Assembly: GCA_004565275.1 (NCBI GenBank) | Contig: SDOX01000018.1 | Span: 170,541 to 234,540, forward strand | Source: Nannochloropsis salina CCMP1776 | Lineage: Eukaryota > Sar > Eustigmatophyceae > Eustigmatales > Monodopsidaceae | Reading direction: 5' to 3' | DNA length: 64,000 bases | Shown: in pieces, positions 31,968 to 40,806 of the stretch | How positions within the stretch are numbered: the stretch's first letter is position 1 | How the letters are laid out: every line of letters starts with the position of its first letter | Position numbers and translations under genes: made by a program | The notes under the pieces: model-generated | Database searches by the model: none | What the model saw: the letters and a program-made list of their open reading frames with translations, nothing else | What the model was told of the DNA's origin: nothing

Positions 31968-33542
31968 ATGGTCTGCAATCGCGTCTTTCTCCTTTTTGTC
32001 CTTGTCCTCTTTCACCTCCCCGCCGCCCATCGCGCCATCGAAATCAATTGGACGCCGGCCGACGGCGAGGGCACTGGTCCCATGCCAGTATCGAAACGTT
32101 ATCGTGATCAAATGGAGAAATTGCAACAGTTGGAGGCAGAGCAGGCAAGCCGAGACCGGGCACGGGCAGGGGCCTCGGCCCATCCCCCCCCTGCTTCCTC
32201 TAGCATGCCCTCCGCGCAGAAGTCTGCCGTCCAGCAGCACGGTGTCTTGGGAAGTTTGTTTTTTGGAGTTTGTCGTCACCCTCTGAGCACGGCCACGCTC
32301 GCGGCCACGGTCTGGGCCGGCTACAGGCTCCGACGTGCTGCCCGCGAAACAGGGTGCTTGGTCTCCAAATCGCCGCATTTTTCGGTTTGGGAGCCCCCGC
32401 TGGGGTATGTGGCCCGTCTTTTGAACGAGGATATTCCAGCACTCAGGTTAGAAGACTCCTTGGCGAGTGTGGGAGCCGGAGGCAGTCCAGCCGGCTTTGC
32501 CCGGGTCCACAGGGCCGGAAAGGAGGGGCCGGGACTGGGCGGGGGACGCGAGGAGGGCAAGGGGGAGGGAGGGGCGGGGACGGTGGTGTTTGAGAGTGTT
32601 CAGGTGGGAAGTGGCGAGGTGTCTTTCCGGAAAGCGACCGATTTGGTGCGCACTCTCCGTCTTTTCGATGCGGCCGCTTCCTCTTCCTCCTCCTCCTCCT
32701 CGCCAAGTTGCCTGGGCCGCTTCTATTCTTCCGAGAGGGCGGAAGAAGGAGTGTTCGTCGCGAGGGCCACGGCTATCCCCGGTGCGAGCAAGGGATTGAG
32801 GCGGTGGGCGTTGATGCCCGTGAGGATTTTCCGGCAGGAGGGCCGGGAGAAGCTGGCTGGAGGGCAGCGAAGGACGAAAAGGGGGAAGATGGGAGGTGAG
32901 AAAAATTTAAAAGACAAGGAGACTACCTTGAAAAAGCGGCCAAAAAAGAAGAAGGGGGGTAAGAGGAGAAAGGGCGGGCGGGTGGGCGGGAGGAAGGTGG
33001 AGACCAGCGGGAAGGAGGGGGGGCAGGAAGGACGGGACGCCTCTCCTCCGAGCAGGGAGGGCAAGCGGGGCGGGAGGGTGATGGAAGTGGTCTATGCAGA
33101 GACGGTCCTTCGCCCCCTTCCCGGTAGTGTGTGGACCGGGGATCTCTGCCTCACTGCCTCTTGGCGAGACCCCCGGCATGGAGGGGACGACGGCGTCCAC
33201 GTGCAGGTCACCTGGCACCGCCTGCCCTCCCCCGACACCTCCCTCCCTTCCTCCTTCCAAAGAGAAGTAGCAGCCGCCTTGTTGCACGAAGCTCGGAAAC
33301 TGGTAGCGCGTGAGATGGTCATCCACCGGGCCCGTGAGCGCCAACAGGGACAGCTCGCCCAGGATGCGGCGCGGGCGCTCCAGGAGAAGAAGAAAAAAGA
33401 ACGGCAGCTCCTCTTGAACCCGCCTCCCGACAAGAAGAAGTGGAAAAAAATGCAACGACAGGGAGGGAAAGAGGCGGGCCCGGGAAGATGGCAGCCGAGC
33501 GCGGATTTGGCGGCGCGGCGCAACCCTCGGCGCGGAGGATGA
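31968..33542 (+). CDS. Secretory-pathway protein of unknown function, 524 aa
   Basis: A single open frame from ATG 31968. Residues 1-22 are a clear signal peptide (RVFLLFVLVLFHLPAAHRA). A short charged helix (YRDQMEKLQQLEAEQ) follows. A hydrophobic stretch around residues 92-115 (GSLFFGVCRHPLSTATLAAT) may be a transmembrane segment. The next part looks folded (SPHFSVWEPPLGYVARLL). The centre is a very basic Lys/Gly/Arg linker. A second folded part includes VVYAETVLRPLPGSVWTGDL and ends in a Lys-rich helix. I do not recognise any domain. The signal is followed by Ile-Glu rather than Phe, so plastid targeting is not supported; the ER or endomembrane system is more likely. Confidence 0.6.
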   Translation: MVCNRVFLLFVLVLFHLPAAHRAIEINWTPADGEGTGPMPVSKRYRDQMEKLQQLEAEQASRDRARAGASAHPPPASSSMPSAQKSAVQQHGVLGSLFFGVCRHPLSTATLAATVWAGYRLRRAARETGCLVSKSPHFSVWEPPLGYVARLLNEDIPALRLEDSLASVGAGGSPAGFARVHRAGKEGPGLGGGREEGKGEGGAGTVVFESVQVGSGEVSFRKATDLVRTLRLFDAAASSSSSSSSPSCLGRFYSSERAEEGVFVARATAIPGASKGLRRWALMPVRIFRQEGREKLAGGQRRTKRGKMGGEKNLKDKETTLKKRPKKKKGGKRRKGGRVGGRKVETSGKEGGQEGRDASPPSREGKRGGRVMEVVYAETVLRPLPGSVWTGDLCLTASWRDPRHGGDDGVHVQVTWHRLPSPDTSLPSSFQREVAAALLHEARKLVAREMVIHRARERQQGQLAQDAARALQEKKKKERQLLLNPPPDKKKWKKMQRQGGKEAGPGRWQPSADLAARRNPRRGG

Positions 33543-34355
33543 GGCTAATGTCCTCTTCTCCGCCTTTAGGGCCCCGCCCTCGGCCCGCGTGTACAGGTCC
33601 TTGGCGTCCATGGCTCATCGCTGGACGTGTTTTGTGGTAGGGAGCAGGGCGAGCATGCAGCGCTCCCAGGACTAGGGCATCGGGGGGAGAGGGAGGGGGG
33701 AGGCGGAGAGAGGACGGGAATCATCGGAGCCGGAGGGAATGCCCCGCCCGAATAGGCGGGAAGACGACAAAGCCTGTGAGCGCGGCGTGCCTGGCTTTTG
33801 CGTGTCGTGGCATCAAAGCCTTGAGGCATCCAAAGAGGGTTCTATCTCGGATGGACTCGGGCCATGGGCGGGGGGGGGGGAGGGCAAGCGCGCAAGGGAC
33901 AGGGTGTGATGACGCGGGACTTGCCAAACAATATGGGCGGTCCTGCCGAGATATCTCTTTTTTCCTTCAGTTTGTCCCTCCTTGGGAATGATTTGAGTGA
34001 AGCGGTGGTCTCTGCAGCGTGGAGAGGGACGAGGGGGCGCGCGTGAAGACTAGAGAGGGAGAGGGGAGGGGAGGCCGGAGGGGCGAGGGAGGGACACCGC
34101 CCCGTGGCAAAAGCACGCAATTAAAAGTCTGTTCAGCCCACTTCGCTCAAATCAAGCCTCTTATTTCACATTGCTGTTCTTCGGCCTCCCCGCCTCGCAC
34201 ATCTGGACGACGTGCCTTCCAGATCAGAAAGTGGTAGAGTACTTTTGGGACACGGCGGATCTTTCTCCCACGTCTCGCCGACGCTTCCGTCTTCTCCTTC
34301 ATGGAATCAGTGCACCACCTTCCCCCTTTCCCGCCACATTGATTCTCGCCCCCCC
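33543..34355. other. Convergent 3' region
   Basis: An 813-bp stretch between the secretory protein gene (+) and the acidic coiled-coil gene (-). Short open frames only; no recognisable protein. Confidence 0.4.
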
Positions 34356-36071
34356 TCATCCCTCTTCATCGCTCGCACCAGACTCTTCTTGTCCTCGCTC
34401 CTCTTCCTCCCCTTCACTATTGTATCCCACCTCTTCGGAATATCCCTCCCTTCCATAGCCTATTCTTATTTCTTCATCACTTTCGTACCTCCCCTGTCCC
34501 GCAACTTCCTCATCCTCATAGCCACCCGCTCCCTCCTCGGCGCCCTCGCGATCATCCTCGCCTTCCACGTCCTCCACGTCATAGCCCCCTCCCTCGCCTC
34601 CCTCTTCTTCCTCGTAGCTTTCTTCTCGACCGCCCCCCCCGGTCATCTCCTCCCCCTCCCCCTCTTCCTCATCCGTGTCGCTCTCGTATCCTCCCCCTTC
34701 GCTGCTCTCTTCCCCTTCCGCCCTCCTCCCCTTTCCCCCCCCTTCCTCTTCTTTCATGAACTCATAGAGCTCCATCATGTCCGCGATCCCCAGAAGCTCG
34801 GCATGGCGCTGCGTTTCGAAGGCCTTGAGGCGATCCCGCACCGTCTTCAAGGCCCTCTGGAAGAAATCCCGTGCCTCCGTCCTCATCACCGCCCATTCCT
34901 CCTCCTCCGTCTTCAAACGCGCCATCTGCTCCTCTCCTTCCTGGACCCGCGCCGCAAACCCCACCTCTATCGCGGCCTGCGCCTTTTCCAGCTCCTCCCA
35001 CGCCCCTTGCCTCTCCTCCACCTTTCTTCGCAGTTTCTCAATCTCTTGTGCCACGCCTTCCCTCGCGCGCTCTCTGACAAGCGCCACGTCCGAATCGAAT
35101 TTTCCGGCCATCAGCTGCAAGTCCTCCTCCGCCCGCGCCGCTGCAGGCTTCACCGTCCCTTCCACGTGGCGCTGCATGTCTTGCAACGCCTTGAACTCAC
35201 GCTTCCTCCGCAGAAAGCGGGCTAAGGCCTTCCTCCGTGTCCCTTCGTTTTCCTCCACCCAACCGCGCATTCCCTCCACCAGCTTGGGCACGACCCGGGA
35301 AGCCCATTCAAAATTTTCGCGCCGCTCCTTGTCTTCCTCCAATAGCGTCGGGACGTACTCGCGGGCCAGAGCCCGGTACCCTGCTGCTTGCTCCTGCACT
35401 GTGCGAGCAATAATCTCGACCGTCTCCAGAAACGATACCCGGCGGAGGTGGGCAAGAGCTGCGGGCAGCTCCCGGTCCTGCAAAGAGAGGGACTGGCTGC
35501 TGAGCCCGCTCTTGCTGCTTTTGCTGCTTTTGCTGCTGTTTTTATTGTGGGCGGCATTATCGCTCAATTTGGGGTCCGTGCGAAGCAGCAATTCTTGAAT
35601 GCGCAGTTGGTTTTGGGTTTGCTGGATTTGAAGCTCGCAGCGCCGAGACAAAAGCTCTAGCTGTCGTTCCTTTTCCACGCACAACCAAACTTTGGAAGCG
35701 CTGAGACTTTCCTGTGTCTTGAGCAAATGCTGAAGGAGCGCAAAAAATTGTGCCCGCTTTCCCTGTAGTGCTTCTCGTTTGTCGAGGGCGCGAACCAAGG
35801 GCCCATTGCCCCTGTCAAGGTCCATGTACGCCTTGAGCTGCTCCTGAAAAGCTGCCAACTTCACTTGCGCGTGCTGAATGGTAGCTGGAGCAGCATTTAC
35901 ACCGCGACTGCTCCCACTCGGAATGGCGGCTTGGACTCGGGAAGGGGGCCGGGGGTACGGGTAGGAGGGCCCCTCCACTGTGCTGCATTCCGACGCTCGG
36001 CGCCGCCCGGTGGTGACCGGGGGTCGCAACATCACGGTGCTTCTATAACGTCCTGAATGTTTGAGTGTCAT
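34356..36071 (-). CDS. Coiled-coil protein with acidic Gly/Glu/Tyr tail, 571 aa
   Basis: A single open frame. ATG 36071 is chosen because the spacer to the divergent neighbour would otherwise vanish. Residues 70-200 and 215-425 form long helices with coiled-coil character (QVKLAAFQEQLKAYMDLDRG; AQEIEKLRRKVEERQGAWEE). Between them lies a Ser/Lys run (SSKSSKSSKSGLSSQ). The last 130 residues are almost purely Glu, Gly, Asp, Tyr and Ser in short repeats such as YESDTDEEEGEGEE. The fold suggests a structural protein or a nuclear protein with an acidic chaperone-like tail, but no family is recognised. The acidic tail is encoded by polypurine DNA, so part of it may reflect repeat expansion. Confidence 0.65.
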   Translation of the reverse strand: MTLKHSGRYRSTVMLRPPVTTGRRRASECSTVEGPSYPYPRPPSRVQAAIPSGSSRGVNAAPATIQHAQVKLAAFQEQLKAYMDLDRGNGPLVRALDKREALQGKRAQFFALLQHLLKTQESLSASKVWLCVEKERQLELLSRRCELQIQQTQNQLRIQELLLRTDPKLSDNAAHNKNSSKSSKSSKSGLSSQSLSLQDRELPAALAHLRRVSFLETVEIIARTVQEQAAGYRALAREYVPTLLEEDKERRENFEWASRVVPKLVEGMRGWVEENEGTRRKALARFLRRKREFKALQDMQRHVEGTVKPAAARAEEDLQLMAGKFDSDVALVRERAREGVAQEIEKLRRKVEERQGAWEELEKAQAAIEVGFAARVQEGEEQMARLKTEEEEWAVMRTEARDFFQRALKTVRDRLKAFETQRHAELLGIADMMELYEFMKEEEGGGKGRRAEGEESSEGGGYESDTDEEEGEGEEMTGGGGREESYEEEEGGEGGGYDVEDVEGEDDREGAEEGAGGYEDEEVAGQGRYESDEEIRIGYGREGYSEEVGYNSEGEEEERGQEESGASDEEG

Positions 36072-36255
36072 GGCACGAGAGTGAGACGAGAAGAGACAAA
36101 GAGAGAAAGCCGGAGGCAGGCGCCGGCCGTGCTGCTGCCTAGCGGGTTGGTTGATTGTATCGCTATTTCCCACACGTCGTTTTCTGGCGACTGGAAGTTT
36201 TCTACCACGTCCCACGCGCCAGCCTGCTTTTACGTCCATCTTTTTCTGACGCATC
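36072..36255. promoter_or_regulatory. 184-bp bidirectional promoter
   Basis: The start codons of the coiled-coil gene (-) and the COQ11-like gene (+) are only 184 bp apart, so both promoters must overlap. Three ACGT cores (in cacacgtcg, ccacgtccc, tttacgtcc) are present. No TATA box is evident. Confidence 0.55.
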
Positions 36256-37182
36256 ATGTTCACAGAGCACGCCGGTTCCGGGCGAAGATTTTCCATGGAG
36301 CAAGCCATCATCAAAAGCGCGAGACGCATTCAGTCCTCTTTGTTGTTCACAGCAGGCCGTTGGAGCAGAGTTACTGGTGCCTCGCGTCGCTTGACCACAT
36401 CAGCGACCTCAAACAGCAGCGACACAAGCACCATGCAAGAAGATAGCCCCCCCTCGGCAGCGAAGGTCGTGGTGTTGGGTGGGAGTGGGTATGTGGGACA
36501 GCACGTCCTGCAAGCGGCTTTGTACAGAGGCGCGGACGCAGTCAGTATCAACCGATCCGGCATCCCCAACACGAGTGGGAGCTGGCTCTCGCAAGTGAAG
36601 TGGGTGGCGGCCGATATTTTCAATAGTAGCGCGTGGAACAAAGAATTGGAAGGCGCTACTGGCGTCGTCTCATGCATAGGTGCCTTTGGCTCGAATGAAT
36701 TCATGGAAAAGATCAATGGAGACGCCAACGTGTTGGCCGCCGAAGTTGCTGCGAAAATGAAAGTCCCGCACTTTGTGTACGTCTCAACCGTGGAGAATAA
36801 TCTGCCTGATTTTCTGCTGAAAGGATATTTCCACGGAAAGAGACGTGCTGAGGAGGCGGTGTTGTCGTCCTTCCCGGGCGGGAGAGGGCTGGTCTTGCGC
36901 CCCTCCTTCGTCTACGGCACCCGGGCCGTGGGGCCTATCTCCCTCCCCTTGGCGGTGGTGGGCCGACCCCTGGAGCTCTTGTTCCGCTTTCCTCCCTTTC
37001 CGTCCCTGCGACAGACCCTTCCCGGGACACAGGCCCTCTTGGCGCCTCCTGTGGCCGTCCAGGCGGTGGCCTCGGTGGCGGCGGCGGGGGCCATGGGCGA
37101 CACTCGCGTCAAGGCGGGGGAAGGGGCGAGGGAAGGGGTCTTGTCGGTGGACGACATTGTGAGGGTGGCTAGAGAGGTGTAA
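36256..37182 (+). CDS. Mitochondrial NAD(P)-binding protein, COQ11/NDUFA9-like
   Basis: A single exon of 308 aa. Residues 1-60 form an Arg/Ser-rich presequence (SARRIQSSLLFTAGRWSR) that suits mitochondria. The Rossmann fold begins KVVVLGGSGYVGQHVLQAAL, with the GxxGxxG motif, then an Asp in WVAADIFN and a conserved YVSTVENN. The usual catalytic YxxxK appears as YFHGK in KGYFHGKRRAEEAVL, as in atypical SDRs, and is followed by LVLRPSFVYGTR. The length and these blocks match yeast Coq11 (ubiquinone synthesis) and related plant mitochondrial proteins more than full-length NDUFA9 (about 380 aa). Which of the two is the true function cannot be settled by eye. Confidence 0.8.
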   Translation: MFTEHAGSGRRFSMEQAIIKSARRIQSSLLFTAGRWSRVTGASRRLTTSATSNSSDTSTMQEDSPPSAAKVVVLGGSGYVGQHVLQAALYRGADAVSINRSGIPNTSGSWLSQVKWVAADIFNSSAWNKELEGATGVVSCIGAFGSNEFMEKINGDANVLAAEVAAKMKVPHFVYVSTVENNLPDFLLKGYFHGKRRAEEAVLSSFPGGRGLVLRPSFVYGTRAVGPISLPLAVVGRPLELLFRFPPFPSLRQTLPGTQALLAPPVAVQAVASVAAAGAMGDTRVKAGEGAREGVLSVDDIVRVAREV

Positions 37183-37444
37183 GGGAGGGAGGAAGAGGCG
37201 GTGTGAGAAGGGGGGGAGGAGGAGGGTTTGAGGGAAGAGAGGGGCCCTTGAGGCGGAGGCGAGCGACATGGTCAAGACTGGGGCGTGCTGTCGTTAGGAT
37301 GGTAGGTGTCTCAAAGGAAATGGACAAAGACCACGAGTCGTGAAATGCAGCGGAAAGGAAGTACCAAGCATGGCCGTCGCCAATCCGTTCTCTGAAACTG
37401 CCTGCGCTATTCTTCAATCCTCCCTTCCCCCCCCTCGCCGCTCC

Positions 37445-39117
37445 TCACGCCCGTCGGTACTCGGCCCCACAGTCCCCGATCACTTTCATCAGGTCCCGGC
37501 CCCGCTCGGTCACTGCCTGTAACGCCTCCCTGTCCTCTTTGTCCAGAGCAAAGGCAAAGACGGCGCGGTTGTCCTCAGTGTGAGCCTTCCCCTTCAACCC
37601 AAACCGACACCCCACGATCGCTCCCCCCACGGCCGGCTGCTCCAACACCCAGCGGACCGCCACGTTCGGGATGGAGACCTGGTGTTTCTCCGCCACGCCG
37701 TCCATGGCCTGCAGGAGCTCCTGGAAGAGGGCCCAGTCCCCCCAAGTTCGGATCATGTTGTAGTACTTTTGCTGCGAGACCGTCTCAAAGCCCTTGGGGT
37801 CCGGCTTCCCTTTCCATTGCCCGCTGAAGAACCCCCCCAAAAGAGTGCCGTAGGCCAAAAGGCTCATTCCACGCGCCTTGGCCGCCGGGGCCATCAGCAC
37901 GTTGGGACGCTGGTCCAAGAGGGAATACTGCACCTGATTGGAGACGAGGGGGACGCCGGCGTCGTAGATCTCGCTCATGCGCTTCGTGTCGAAGTTCGTC
38001 AGAGCCACATGCCGGATCCCGCCATCCTGCTGAATCTCCTGGAGGTACTGGAGGGCGTCCATGTAGTAAGGGTACCCGTATTCCCACCAGTGGAACTGGA
38101 GCAGGTCCAAGCGGGTCGTGTCCATCCGCTGCAGGCTCCGCCCGATCGCCTCCTTGACTGCCGCACGGCTCACGCGCTCGGGTCGAGGGACCCATCTGAA
38201 CGTGACAAAGACGAAAGAAAGGGAGTGAGGAGGGAGGAAGAGGGAGGAGAGAGGGGGGGAAGGAGAAAAGGGGAGGGATCGAGACGCGTCCCCCGGCCGC
38301 CGCGACCCAGACACTCCCCGGACCTCACTTTGTGTAGAACAAGCCTTGATTCTCTTTGGTTCCATACTCCCTTTTGTAGCTCCCGACCACGTCTTCTGCG
38401 CCGCCGTATATATCTGAGAGGGCAAAGGAAAAGCGTCAGGGACTGAGGAGCGTTACCTTCTTGGAAGCCTCGCGCCCCCACCAAGGAGGCCGCAGGCAGG
38501 CTCCCCCAAGCATGAGACTGCATAGGCCTGCTGTGGCTTGTGCCTCCACTTCGTCCAATCAAAGTCTTCCTGTGGACACTTCCTACCTGCTGTATCGAAT
38601 GTATTGAACCCTGCCTCGAAGTGCTTGCGCATGTCGCTCACGGCCGGGCCCACCTGTGGTCTGTACCCATGTCCACCCGAGAGCTGCCACATCCCATTTA
38701 GAATTTTGCAGCTCTTCATGTCCCCCCCCAGAAGGGTGTAAGCGTCCTCAGGGAGCTCTGATGAGGCTGTCAAACTTGCGGATGCCCGAGGCGTGGGTGT
38801 GTGCAAAGAAGAGGCGATAATACCCGCGGCAGCAGTCCCTAGCGAGGTTTCCATCAAGGAACGGCGAGAAAGACGGCTTGGTTGACCAGCGGTCATGAGC
38901 ATGCGGGCAGATGGGCTACGCGACAGGCAGCATGAAGGTAGAACAGGTGAGGAGTAGTGAATCAAAGGAGTCGAAATCAGGAATTGACGCTGAACAAGGA
39001 TTCAAGCACTTACGAAGCGGATGCCCTCTTCAAAGACCCAGAGAAGGGGACCCAGGCAAGGCAAGTTGGAGATGAGGCTACTGCCAGCGTAAGCGTCACC
39101 GCCGAGAATCGCATCAT
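37445..39117 (-). CDS. Aldo/keto reductase with plastid and lumen-type targeting signals
   Basis: Four exons (39117-39014, 38915-38587, 38413-38329, 38195-37445), all GT-AG and in phase, give 422 aa. The catalytic domain begins ILNGMWQLSGGHG. It has FNTFDTADIYGGAEDVVGSY with the AKR Asp and Tyr, LDLLQFHWWEYG with the His, and HVALTNFDTKRM. The NADPH-site end reads GGAIVGCRFG. The N-terminus is unusual. Exon 1 gives a signal peptide (MMRFSAVTLTLAVASSPTCL) followed by AWVPF, then a Ser/Arg-rich transit-like part, then a twin-arginine motif and a hydrophobic run (SRRSLMETSLGTAAAGIIAS) ending at ASA. That order suggests ER to plastid stroma to thylakoid lumen. The substrate is unknown. Confidence 0.88.
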
Positions 39118-40806
39118 CGTCGTGTGCTTACCGCCCTTTGAATGCTCCTTGATGCTGTAGGTTCCTGAATGCGAAATTGAGTGTCAAGTAATGTCGATCG
39201 TGCTAAGGCAAGCTTTGGGCCCAAAAGACAAGGGAAATACCAGCAAGGGGCGCTCGAAATAAAGAGTGTTTTTCCGATGTATGTCTTCACTGGGACTGCA
39301 ACAACCTTCGCGAAATCCGAGGGGAGGTTAGAGGACGCATGACGTCAGAGGGATTTATTTTCAACGAGGCTCCCGAATGGGTCTTGTCACACGATAGACC
39401 ATCCGAAATTATCTTTCACGAGGATGAAAGACTTTCCATAAAGAGATGTGTTGCAGTGTGCAGAGTTTGCCTTTTTCTTTGTAATGTACGTTATCATTTA
39501 TGGTCCAATGTACTTGGAACTCAGATGACTTATTTTTTAGAATTTCATTTACTTCTCGATGGAAAATTTCCCCAAATGTACCTCCTTCTTATGGCTCCTG
39601 TGTGAGCTCGATAGTTACTTGAAATGAAAGGTGCGAGACACAAGTAGGCCAATTATCCTTCTGCACATGTGATACTAGGAGGGCAGGCCAAGATTCAAGA
39701 CATGATGGCAGCGGATGTGCACCAAAGAGCGGCAAAAGAAAAATATCCATAGTATCTAAAGTTTCAAATACAAATAATAGAATGTAGGTTGTTTTTCTTA
39801 TGATTGGTTGGTGCGTGCAGCCAAGCTGAGGCGAACTTGATCACATACGAAGCTGTTTGTGTGATGCAACTGACATGCCCCATGTTTGTAGAAAACGTTT
39901 GCCGATACAGCTCCAGATATGATGAAGATGTTGACTTGCCATCATACATCTACCATTAAACAATGTTTTTCGAACAAATTGTGAAAATTTCAGCCCTGTA
40001 TCCAACAGGCGATCGTGTGTCCTTGCATGTCAAGTTCAGAAACTTATGTACGAAAACAGAAAAATAAAAAAAGGCGCATTAAAATTTTAAGATGCTTTTC
40101 TTTGTCAACATTCATTCCTGACTCTCCAAAATGAGGTGACATTCGTTCGGAGAGATGGGCAGGCCCTTGAAGATCCCCTCCCCCATCTTCTGCTGCACGC
40201 AGAGCTTGTACTGATATGTCATCGGCGTTAACTTTATCACGCATGCGAGCAACACCCACGCATTCAGTAAAATTTATAGTTACTTACACCATATTTTTAT
40301 GAGGGGGAAAGCACGAAGGCTAAGTCAAGATTTTCAAGCTTGTCAACGATCATTTATACCAAGTAATCCTTCTGACCTCCCCATTCCGTGCTCTGCAAAG
40401 CTGCCATCTCTGTAACTCCCACAGATATTTGTGTTAAATGGAAAAATATGTTATTAAATTAGCACGCTAAGGGTTGTGCGCCTGATTAATTGCTTTTCGA
40501 CATAAAAATGGTGCATTTCAATCTGCGCCACGAAGAAACGGGTGATCAGCCGTTAAGAGAGCAACGGTCAAGGAAGTCAGCGAGGATGGGAACATCATGG
40601 GCCTTGGACGAGTCCACTCTTGCTTGAATACTATCAACCGCCTACTGAGGGATTGCGTCGCTTACATGTGATCATTATTTAAAAATGCACGTTCAGCTGT
40701 TGTAATGCAGGCTCAAAGGTGTCCTTGAGTCTCTTCCCAGAACCAAGTTCAAGCCAGAATTTGAGACGCCAGCATCAGGTGGCGTCATCGTCAAAAGGGC
40801 CCCAAC
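39118..40806. other. 1.7-kb AT-richer divergent intergenic region
   Basis: This is among the longest gene-free stretches in the window, between the AKR gene (-) and the potassium channel gene (+). It is clearly more AT-rich than its surroundings, with A/T runs near 39480-39570 and 40040-40100. Only short open frames are present, none resembling a known protein. It likely holds both promoters; a non-coding RNA cannot be excluded. Confidence 0.45.

Noticed and set aside
39118-40806. Hidden gene or transposon in the AT-rich spacer
   Set aside because: No open frame with protein-like character, no terminal inverted repeats or target duplications could be found by eye.
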